Positions 14,314 through 20,445 of a stretch of DNA of 20,445 bases are shown piece after piece; positions within the stretch are counted from its first letter, which is position 1; every line of letters starts with the position of its first letter. A program made the position numbers and the translations under genes. The notes beneath the pieces were generated by a model. It saw only the letters and a program-made list of their open reading frames with translations, searched no databases and was not told the DNA's origin. Origin of the DNA: MWDV01 sp964634255 (GTDB lineage: Bacteria; Verrucomicrobiota; Verrucomicrobiia; Limisphaerales; MWDV01); NCBI GenBank assembly GCA_964634255.1, contig CAZWJC010000114.1, forward strand, positions 1-20,445, given 5' to 3'.

Positions 14314-14481
14314 TCAGACCCCGATCACGCTACGCGCATCCAGGTTCGTGCAAAACATGACAGCAGCATCCAGCAGCCGCAAGCCGATTGGCGAATAACC
14401 GGCGGCGGCGGGTGATCGCCGATGCGTTACTCGCCGCTTTTCTCCTGACATTTGACTCAGAGTCCGCTTTCTTGGTGCGCG

Positions 14482-15672
14482 ATGAATGTGCCGAACCAGC
14501 GCATCAACCACCTCGTCCAACACTTTCTCTGGGCCACCGCGCTCTGCGGAATGCTCAGCGGTTGCGCCCGATTGTGCCCGGACGCCCCGTCACAAGCGCT
14601 TGCCCCCCCCGCCTTGGAGCGCGCGCTTCAAAAGGTGCGGGCAAAGCATGCTCCCGACAGCCACTTGGACATCTTCGAAGTCGGCGTGACCCGAGAACGC
14701 GGTTCACTGGTGATCACCGGCGAGGTCACCAGCGCCACGGTCAAGGCGGACCTCCTCGCGGCTGCCCGCGACGCCGGATTCGACCTGAGCGATCGGATCC
14801 AAGTCCTACCCAAAGCCGAACTCGCCTCAACACCGTGGGGTTTGGTGTGTTTGAGCGTAGCCAACGGTCGTGAGCAGCCGCAGAACCAGGCTGAGATGGG
14901 CACGCAGGTGCTCATGGGCAACCCGGTCCGCGTGTGGAAACGCTCGCACATCTGGTATCGCGTCCAGACTGCCGATCGCTATGTGGCGTGGATGGAGGAA
15001 GGATCATTCCAACTATCCACAGCTGCCGAGGTAGATGCCTGGAACCAATCCCCCTTGCTGATTGTCACCGCATTTGAGGACCGCGTGCTTGAAGAGCCGC
15101 AAGCCAGTGCCCAGCCCGTAACCGACGTCGTCATGGGCGGTCTCCTTAAGAAAACCGGCGAACGCGGCGACTGGTTCAAGGTTGCGTTGCCTGACCAACG
15201 GACGGGCTACCTACCGAAGAGATCGGCAGCGGACTACTCAGAATGGAAACGTTCGCGTCACGCCACGCCGGATAACATCGAACGCACCGCCCGGTCGCTG
15301 CTGGGGCGACCATATCTGTGGGGCGCCAATTCGCCCAAGGGGCTCGACTGCTCGGGCTTCACCAAGTTCGTCTTCTTCCTCAACGGCATTGACCTCGCCC
15401 GCAACGCGAGCCACCAAGCCAATCAAGGCATTGAAGTTCCCCTGGATGCCGACCTCAGCAAACTCAAGAAGGGCGACCTGCTGTTCTTCGGCTCGCGCTC
15501 CTCCGCCTCGCACCGCGGTCGTGTCACGCATGCCGGCATCTACCTCGGCGACAAGTTGTTCATCCATTCCTCCGAACGAGTGCGCATCAACAGCCTCGAT
15601 CCACATTCCCCGCTGCGCGATGAGCACCGCATCCGATCGCTGATAGGCGCTCGGCGCGTGTTGCCGGAGTGA
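14482..15672 (+). CDS. NlpC/P60 cell-wall endopeptidase, predicted lipoprotein
   Basis: I chose the ATG at 14482, which places a signal sequence (HFLWATALCGMLSGC) with lipobox L25-S-G-C28 right at the N-terminus; the frame also opens at 14452 with ten residues of no signal character. Residues about 50-110 resemble a BON-like fold (GSLVITGEVTSATVKADLL). Two SH3-like segments follow (about 125-190 and 200-260). The NlpC/P60 domain occupies the C-terminal third: catalytic Cys in GLDCSGFTKFV, His in VTHAGIYLG and the third polar residue in FIHSS. It should hydrolyse peptide bonds in peptidoglycan from the outer membrane or periplasm. It is divergent from the phosphatase gene, with about 170 bp between, and convergent with the kinase gene. 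Confidence 0.88.
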   Translation: MNVPNQRINHLVQHFLWATALCGMLSGCARLCPDAPSQALAPPALERALQKVRAKHAPDSHLDIFEVGVTRERGSLVITGEVTSATVKADLLAAARDAGFDLSDRIQVLPKAELASTPWGLVCLSVANGREQPQNQAEMGTQVLMGNPVRVWKRSHIWYRVQTADRYVAWMEEGSFQLSTAAEVDAWNQSPLLIVTAFEDRVLEEPQASAQPVTDVVMGGLLKKTGERGDWFKVALPDQRTGYLPKRSAADYSEWKRSRHATPDNIERTARSLLGRPYLWGANSPKGLDCSGFTKFVFFLNGIDLARNASHQANQGIEVPLDADLSKLKKGDLLFFGSRSSASHRGRVTHAGIYLGDKLFIHSSERVRINSLDPHSPLRDEHRIRSLIGARRVLPE

Positions 15673-15740
15673 TCGAGCGCGTGTCAGTTTTACCGTGAGC
15701 CCTGCCGGCGCTGGCATCTTGCCACCGCTCTGAGCTGTGT

Positions 15741-16589
15741 TCAGACGTACAGCGCCGACTTCAATTCATGTACCAGCAGGCTCATGAAGGCATAGCGGCG
15801 TGCCGGGTCCGTTTCAAGGCAGCGCAAGATGATGCGCTCCAAGGCCACCGGGAGATCCGGGTTGTGCTGACGGGGCGGCACGAAGGCGGAGCGATCGGCG
15901 TGTTGCCGTGAGATTTCCGCCGGTGTGGCCCCATCAAACGGTTTCTGGTTGGTCAGCAACTCGTAGGCAGCCACGCCGTAGGCAAATATGTCCACGCGTT
16001 GATCAATCGGTTGCTGCAGGAGTTGCTCGGGCGCCATGTATGCGGGCGTGCCGGGGTTGGTCGGCATCCGCTTGGGTTCGGATGGAATCGGCTGGGCAAT
16101 GTCAAAGTCCACCAACCGCACGCTAGCATTCCGCGAAACGAGGACGTTCTCGGGCTTGAAATCCAGGTGCATGAAGCCGCTCTCGTGGATGTGCTCCAAG
16201 CCAAGCGCGGCATCGATCAGCAGTTGCGCCACGTTTTCCGTCAGCACCGGATCGTGTCGGGCGTACATCTCCTTAAGATTCGCGCCTTCAACATACTCCA
16301 TCAGCAGGTAGAGCACGCCGTCAATCTTGCCGTGCTCGTAATAGCCGATGACGAAGTCGTGGCTGTGGATTCTGGAGAGCGTTTCGGCGCCTTGCACAAA
16401 GCGTTTGCGTGCGGTGGAATCACTCCGCATATGATCGTGCAGCAACCGCAAGGCATACGTTGCGCGGTCCGCGTCTGTCGCGAGCCAGATATCCGCCATG
16501 CCGCCGCTGTTGATGCGCTCCTGAAGGGTAAAACGCCCAAAGCGACCGCCCGGCACCGGCGCGACCGGTCTTTTCCCAAAGCCAAACAC
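15741..16589 (-). CDS. Serine/threonine protein kinase (non-canonical active site)
   Basis: The product has 282 residues, essentially only a kinase domain, with no transmembrane segment or sensory tail. The Gly-rich loop is INSGGMADIWLA (26-37). The VAIK position reads YALRLLH, so the ATP-anchoring Lys is Arg48. The catalytic loop is HLDFKPENVL (H141-L-D143, K145, N148), with L for R in the HRD motif. The metal-binding motif is VDFDIA (D161-F-D163), not DFG. Then GTPAYMAPEQL and VDIFAYGVAAYELL are normal for the activation segment and subdomain IX. D143, N148 and D161 are kept, so some catalysis may remain, but loss of the Lys suggests weak or atypical activity. The stop faces that of the NlpC/P60 gene, 68 bp away. 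It may work with the PP2C phosphatase nearby, as kinase-phosphatase pairs often do; this is inference. Confidence 0.88.
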   Translation of the reverse strand: MFGFGKRPVAPVPGGRFGRFTLQERINSGGMADIWLATDADRATYALRLLHDHMRSDSTARKRFVQGAETLSRIHSHDFVIGYYEHGKIDGVLYLLMEYVEGANLKEMYARHDPVLTENVAQLLIDAALGLEHIHESGFMHLDFKPENVLVSRNASVRLVDFDIAQPIPSEPKRMPTNPGTPAYMAPEQLLQQPIDQRVDIFAYGVAAYELLTNQKPFDGATPAEISRQHADRSAFVPPRQHNPDLPVALERIILRCLETDPARRYAFMSLLVHELKSALYV

Positions 16590-16680
16590 CCGTTCTATTT
16601 AACACGACCGCCGCGCACCCGCCATCAGTTTTCCCGCCAACGGAGGCGCCTTCCACATTGGCAGTTCGTCCGGCAGAAAA

Positions 16681-16729
16681 TGGTGGACCCAGCAGGACTT
16701 GAACCTGCGACCAAGCGATTATGAGTCTG
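16681..16729 (-). tRNA. 3' half of a tRNA with CAT anticodon (Met or Ile2), att-site remnant
   Basis: The minus strand reads ACTCATAATC, then GCTTGGTCGCAGGTTCAAGT and CCTGCTGGGTCCACCA. It includes the anticodon loop with CAT, variable loop, a perfect T-arm (GCAGG-TTCAAGT-CCTGC), the 3' acceptor strand and CCA. The 5' half is not a tRNA: no TAGCTCAG D-arm is present and the anticodon stem pairs poorly, although GGACTCG at 16748-16754 could pair by chance with the acceptor strand. Recombinases that cross over in an anticodon loop leave such 3' halves as att duplicates. Confidence 0.7.
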
Positions 16730-16747
16730 TGACGCATCTCCGATCAA

Positions 16748-16767
16748 CGAGTCCACCAGAGTCCACA
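16748..16767. repeat. Short direct repeats next to the tRNA remnant
   Basis: GAGTCCAC occurs twice in close succession within CGAGTCCACCAGAGTCCAC, directly next to the tRNA 3' half. A recombinase arm or core binding role is possible. Confidence 0.35.
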
Positions 16768-17723
16768 AAAAGACACGCCAGCAAAGGTTTCCCCTTACTC
16801 CTGAAGCCCCTGCGCTTTTGACCCAACATGACTCCCGTTGACTTTCGTTCATTCAGGATTTGCCATACTATTGCCATACCGCCTCACCGCAGGCGAAGAC
16901 CATGACTCTGGGGTACAAGCCGCGCCGCCCCTCTTTCTGCCTCGTGAGTTCTCCGAGCGCGACCAGCGGCACACACGCGCCCACTTGGCCGTCGGCAATC
17001 TTGGCCTTCTGCACGTGACAGTGCGTCACCAGTTATGCCCGCCAACTCGCCGCACTGATCCCGCTCAGCTTCCTGACCGCCGGCCACGTTATGCCCACCT
17101 CCTTGAGCTTCCCGCGCAGTGGCGGCTCGAAAAATGTGCGCTGCTTTCGTCGGCATAACACGTCTCGGTCGGATACCTATGGCCTTAAAACACTGCAACT
17201 TCCAATCCGGATGTCACCCTGAAATAAATGTTGCAACATGTTCTCAATCAAGTTATTACTTGACTTTGACGCGCGTCGAATCCAGTATCTAACCATAGAT
17301 GACGCTCCGTCTCTCTAACTGGAAGACTCGACTTCAGCAGGTCGATTCCTTCGCCAAGCGTGCTGGTCAGACTGGCGCGCAAGCGCCGGTGCATGCAAAC
17401 TCGGGCTTGATTCCGAAGTTCTCGAAGTCGCCCCATTCCACACCATCAGCTACCTCGCATTGTGACTGAAGAAGCAATGGCCACCTTTGGTCACAATTCT
17501 CCCCTGCTCCACCCATCCACCCACGCGCGACCGGGCAGTTGCCCGATCTAAGAATCGTCCAGTCACCCTGACATCCTCGACTGGTCACACGGTTCACGCC
17601 CCCCGCTTCTCAACGAAGAGTACTGGCTAACGATTGCCATACCCACGGCGGTATGCCAACGACAGCTCTTGCAAGCCGTTGAATCTCAACGATGCCCACT
17701 CGTAACCTATTTGCCCAACAGGT
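16768..17723. other. Non-coding stretch between tRNA remnant and integrase fragment
   Basis: Nearly 1 kb contains no supported gene. It holds TTGCCATAC in tandem near 16860 and 16871, again at 17634, and in inverted form near 17650. The palindrome ATGTTGCAACAT is at 17228-17239, GTCACCCTG at 17213-17221 and 17562-17570, and a hairpin CGGGCA/TGCCCG at 17532-17545. These are the kinds of sites found in attachment regions, but no repeat is demonstrably an att core. Confidence 0.5.
16860..16879. repeat. Tandem TTGCCATAC motif
   Basis: Two direct copies of TTGCCATAC lie 11 bp apart (near 16860 and 16871). The same motif recurs at 17634 with a near-inverted partner (GGTATGCCAA) at about 17650. The spacing of about one helical turn suits cooperative protein binding. 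Confidence 0.5.
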
Positions 17724-18175
17724 GTGAACACACCGCATAAACTTAAGATCGGCAACACCACCCTGTTCAAACAGGCCAAAAGCCCCTTCTGGAATCTCCG
17801 GGTCATGATCCGGGGGCGCCGGCGGCAATTCTCCACCGGCGAATCCACCAAGGCCCTTGCGGAGGACAAGGCCCGCAGCATTCTGGTCGACCTCAAGAGC
17901 CGCGGCCTAGCGGAAGCTATCACGCTGCATTCCCGTCGCGTTGACCAGACCCCCACCGACCCGACTATTGATGAGTTCGCCCGACTCTACGAACAGGTCA
18001 TCGCCTGCGGCGATTATCCACCAGCCCACCAAACCCAGCAACGCTACCTCAAGAGCCTCAAATTCCTCTGCGCCGAAATCAGAGTGGTCCGCATTCGCTC
18101 CCTGACGCCGGAGAAGGTCCGCGCGTTCATCGCTGCTTACCAAGACCGCCGCACACGCGACGGGCGCTTCCCGGA
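17724..18175 (+). pseudogene. Tyrosine recombinase N-terminal fragment (copy C)
   Basis: A GTG at 17724 begins VNTPHKLKIG, followed by a DNA-binding-like region (SPFWNLRVMIRGRRRQFSTG) and a core-binding domain (PTIDEFARLYEQVIACGDYP, then YLKSLKFLCAEI and SLTPEKVRAFIAAYQDRRTR). Residue choices fit the N-terminal about 150 residues of a tyrosine recombinase. At about 18175 the integrase likeness ends before any catalytic residue, and a proline/histidine-rich coding repeat in another frame begins. The frame from 17724 runs on to 18533 without meaning. It is a truncated gene and may be the integrase that used the tRNA(CAT) site nearby. Confidence 0.65.
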
Positions 18176-18181
18176 CAACCA

Positions 18182-18568
18182 CCACTTAATGCGAAAACCT
18201 CCACCCAGCCACCACCGGGGCACCACTCGATCACCACCCAGCCACCACATAATGCTGCTTCCAATGCGGCTTCCTTACTGCTTTCTCGTAATGCATCCAC
18301 ACATGCTGGAACGTGCGCTCCCGACAAAATCTCAAAGCTCTCGCAAGGAATCGGGTGCGCACACGGCGAAACGCCACCGAAGTATGGAGCACCGACGCTG
18401 GAAGCGGTCCACGAATTCGTCAAAGGCTTGCTCAAGGGCGGTGAACGTGTCGCGGCAAATTGGTTTGCTGATTTCGGCACAAACCCTTGCTGGCTTGAGA
18501 AGGACTGGCGCCTTTCGGTCGCTCGCTATGTGATGAATCATCGCGGCCAGAAGAGCGTGGCAGCGTGA
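18182..18568 (+). pseudogene. C-terminal fragment of an unidentified protein
   Basis: A frame offset from the integrase fragment stays open to a TGA at 18568. It begins with a low-complexity linker containing two 15-bp coding repeats (18201-18215 and 18234-18248, 33 bp apart) that encode TQPP(P/H), then Asn/Ala-rich sequence. A folded-looking tail follows: PPKYGAPTLEAVHEFVKGLL, ERVAANWFADFGTNPCWLEK and SVARYVMNHRGQ. I do not recognise the family. It has no start of its own, so it is probably the end of a gene cut by the integrase fragment. Confidence 0.4.
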
Positions 18569-18784
18569 GGGCCACGATTTCGCCGTTGCGCTGCTTGAGG
18601 TAGTCGAAGATGGAGGAACCGTGGGCACGGGCCAAAGTGGTGCCGACGACGCTCTCTAAAACGCACCATCTCCTCGGGAAAAGGGAGATGGTGTCGCTTC
18701 CAATCATTGTCCAGCCTCCGAGCAATCCCGTCCTCCACCACCCCACGGCTGCACAGGTCCGTGCGGTGGCCGGGAATGCACGTG
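18569..18784. other. Intergenic region with possible minus-strand fragment
   Basis: A minus-strand frame contains VVGTTLARAHGSSIFDYLKQ, which looks like part of a protein, but it has neither a start nor a family I know. The rest holds the hairpin at 18664. Confidence 0.3.
18664..18693. repeat. Perfect hairpin (possible terminator)
   Basis: CACCATCTCC (18664-18673) and GGAGATGGTG (18684-18693) are perfect 10-bp arms with a 10-bp loop. It lies between the convergent unknown fragment and the helicase gene. There is no T-run after it, so a rho-independent terminator is not certain. Confidence 0.6.
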
Positions 18785-20398
18785 TTAAGCCAGTGAGACC
18801 TTGGCGCCGCCCACGATTCGCCCATCGCGTTCCAAATGCTCAAGCGCATTCTCGACAAGCTTCCCGTGGTGCTCAGGCATGTCGAGAGCCCTGATAACCT
18901 TGGTGGTGAGTTCCGTTCGGTCCATCCGGCCTTGGTCCTGCAAAAAGGCCAGGATGACTTCGCAGAAGTCCTTCCTGAAGAAGCCCCCAGGCCGCACATT
19001 CCGTTTAAGCCGTGCGATCACTGCGTCTGCCGCAGGCGCAGTGGACGGCGGCGGCGGTGGAGCTTGGGGTGGAACTGCTGGCGTCTGTCCCCGCGGAGTG
19101 AGCTCAAGTTGCGGCGGTGCCACCAAATCAATCTGTGTTGGGCGCACGAGAACTGGGCGCGGAGGTGCCAGGTGCGGAGGCTTCGCCGGCTCAGTATGCG
19201 CTGGAATGACGGGCGTTGCCCTTGGCTCCGCTGCGGTTAGCGGATGAATCTGAAGTTCTTCCAGCTTGCGCCAGAGTGAGGCCATTGCCTTGTCACGGTC
19301 AAAGTAGAAGCTGGACGCGCTGACACGCCAGAACACCCACTTGCAACGCTCAAGCTGGCGCTGACGCGCCATGTCACGGACGATTTGTTCCGGGTCGTCG
19401 TGGTGCGGGCCGTCGCATTCGACAGCAAGGCGCGACTTCAAGCCTTCGATAACGAAGTCAATCCGGTAGCTGCCCGGCCCGAACGGTTCGTATTGCGGAA
19501 TGAGTCGAAAATTCTTTGCGTAAATTATTTTCCCAACCTCGCGCTCGAAATCACTCTCGCACTTTTCCCAGTCAGGTTTGCCTGCCGGTTGTGCGGCTGG
19601 ATTGCTGTAATAAGCGAGCAGCTTATACCGCATGTCGTCGGGGTTGAGTTCGTTGAGCGTGACGGTGTGGAATAGCCAAACCTGATCGCGCCCGCGACTA
19701 GCGGCGACGTTGAATCGCTGCTTGTCAGATTCTTTTACCAGAGCGGCGAAGCGTTGGTTTGGCGCGGCGACCATACTCAAAAACATGATGTCGCGCTCAT
19801 CACCTTGAAACGCGTAGGCATCGCCACAGACAAGTTCCCGCTGTTCGATTTCTTCTGGCGACAGTCGTTCCAAAAGCAGTTGGTTGATGAGCTTGGCCTG
19901 TTCTTCACCTTGCAGCGAGACGACGCCGAACGTGAGTTTGCCGTTGGGATGATGCTCGTCTTTTGCGCAAAGGTAGCGCGGGTCATTCGTGCATTGAACG
20001 ATTGCCTCCACCAACGTTTCCGCCTCTGGTCTGTTCCGCGCGTAACCCGCGCTGCCTTCACGGAAGCCTTCGACAACCTGTCGCACAACGATTGGTTCTA
20101 GTCGCTCCGGCGGATATTGTCGCAGCGGAATGAGCGGAGTCGCCGTGTAACAAAGGTCGTTTGAGAAGCGAATGATTTCGGGGACGCATCGAAAGTGTTC
20201 ACACAAAACAATTCGCCTACCGAATCGAATCACGGCTTGGTTGAAAAGGCTGCTTTCGACGCCAAGTGAATCACGCATCGGCAAATCAGAAATCAGGCGA
20301 TCCGAAAGCAGGTCAACCGCCACGCGTTCAATACCGACGGCTTCAGGGCTTATTTGCTGGTCATCACCGACGACAATGATTTGCTTTGCGAGATCACT
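18785..20398 (-). pseudogene. SF1 helicase with DUF559/Vsr-like nuclease domain, N-terminally truncated
   Basis: The minus-strand frame from about 20398 reads KQIIVVGDDQQISPEAVG (helicase motif III region), CEHFRCVPEII, then LVCGDAYAFQGDERDIMFLS (motif V) and NVAASRGRDQVWLFH (motif VI). About 19555-19297 encodes a restriction-like fold (EVGKIIYAKNFRLIPQY, YRIDFVIEG, LAVECDGPHHDD, WVFWRVSASSF) of the DUF559/MTES_1575 type. A Pro-rich linker (QAPPPPP) and a winged-helix-like tail (DFCEVILAFLQDQGRMDRTEL) complete it. Walker A and motifs I-II are missing: just upstream the frame meets a TGA and an IS-like end at 20401. Relatives are large helicase-nucleases often found in defence islands. The stop is TAA at 18785. 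Confidence 0.8.
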
Positions 20399-20400
20399 AC

Positions 20401-20445
20401 TGTCCGGTCAAATCTGGGCCAACATTGATTTCATCCCGATAAAAC
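20401..20445. mobile_element. Possible insertion-sequence end at the window edge
   Basis: Helicase coding similarity stops at about 20400 and the sequence starting exactly at 20401 reads TGTCCGGTCAAATCTGGGCC. A TGT start is common for IS terminal inverted repeats, for example in the IS3/IS481 group. Only 45 bp are visible, without transposase coding or a second end. Confidence 0.45.

Noticed and set aside
12865..14415. 516-aa plus-strand ORF
   Set aside because: It is antisense to the PAS-PP2C gene, whose residues are clearly conserved; the plus frame is a shadow.
15999..16724. 241-aa plus-strand ORF
   Set aside because: It is antisense to the Ser/Thr kinase gene, which has recognisable motifs throughout.
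16681..16754. A complete functional tRNA of 74 nt
   Set aside because: The acceptor strands can pair (with two wobbles), but the D-arm is unrecognisable and the anticodon stem has mismatches; only the 3' half is tRNA-like.
17724..18533. One 269-aa protein
   Set aside because: Integrase likeness stops near 18175, and the better protein-like sequence afterwards is in another frame, so the long ORF is a chance fusion.

Overview
The window looks like a piece of a Verrucomicrobiota chromosome (the Limisphaerales/Pedosphaera lineage is my best guess). This is inferred from gene style: large inverted-repeat inserts inside coding frames, weak Shine-Dalgarno sites, many decayed tyrosine recombinases, and a PAS/SpoIIE phosphatase beside an NlpC/P60 lipoprotein and a Ser/Thr kinase. 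No rRNA or ribosomal protein gene is present to confirm it.

The window has three parts. (1) About 1-7600 is a mobile-DNA graveyard. It holds an IS4-type transposase end, three broken copies of a small helix-turn-helix gene, two copies of a divergent small membrane-associated ORF, two broken copies of one tyrosine recombinase family (one split and inverted), a complete recombinase beside a tRNA-Arg(TCT), and remnants of defence-type genes (a PLD-domain helicase N-terminus and a type I restriction hsdR N-terminus). A 224-bp gapless inverted repeat (53-276 and 5020-5243) brackets the tRNA, the recombinases and the restriction remnants. (2) About 7600-16590 is ordinary, well-kept coding DNA. It starts with a tight four-gene operon (methyltransferase, two 2-hydroxyacyl-CoA dehydratase-family subunits, ATP-dependent activase). 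A DUF465/YdcH-like small protein, a receiver-PAS-PAS-PP2C phosphatase, an NlpC/P60 lipoprotein and a Ser/Thr kinase follow. (3) About 16680-20445 is mobile DNA again: a tRNA(CAT) 3' half that looks like an attachment-site remnant, an integrase N-terminal fragment, an unknown C-terminal fragment, and an SF1 helicase with a DUF559/Vsr-like nuclease domain, truncated at what looks like an IS end at 20401.

The most interesting points are these. One recombinase has its N-terminal half on the minus strand and its catalytic half on the plus strand, as if the segment between about 1367 and 2340 had flipped. The repeated hth/small-ORF module, with a perfectly conserved 20-bp intergenic core, may define a recurrent element with ancestral order integrase > < hth, small ORF >. 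Two large palindromic repeats sit in frame inside a dehydratase-family gene. The signalling proteins depart from canonical residues: a Glu at the receiver phosphoacceptor position, and a kinase with Arg for the VAIK Lys and DFD for DFG.

Functionally, the central operon fits a radical/low-potential electron-transfer system of the 2-hydroxyacyl-CoA dehydratase / benzoyl-CoA reductase / double-cubane protein superfamily. In that group the BadF/HgdC-type ATPase reduces its partner, and here a methyltransferase is coupled to it. Its substrate cannot be read from the sequence.
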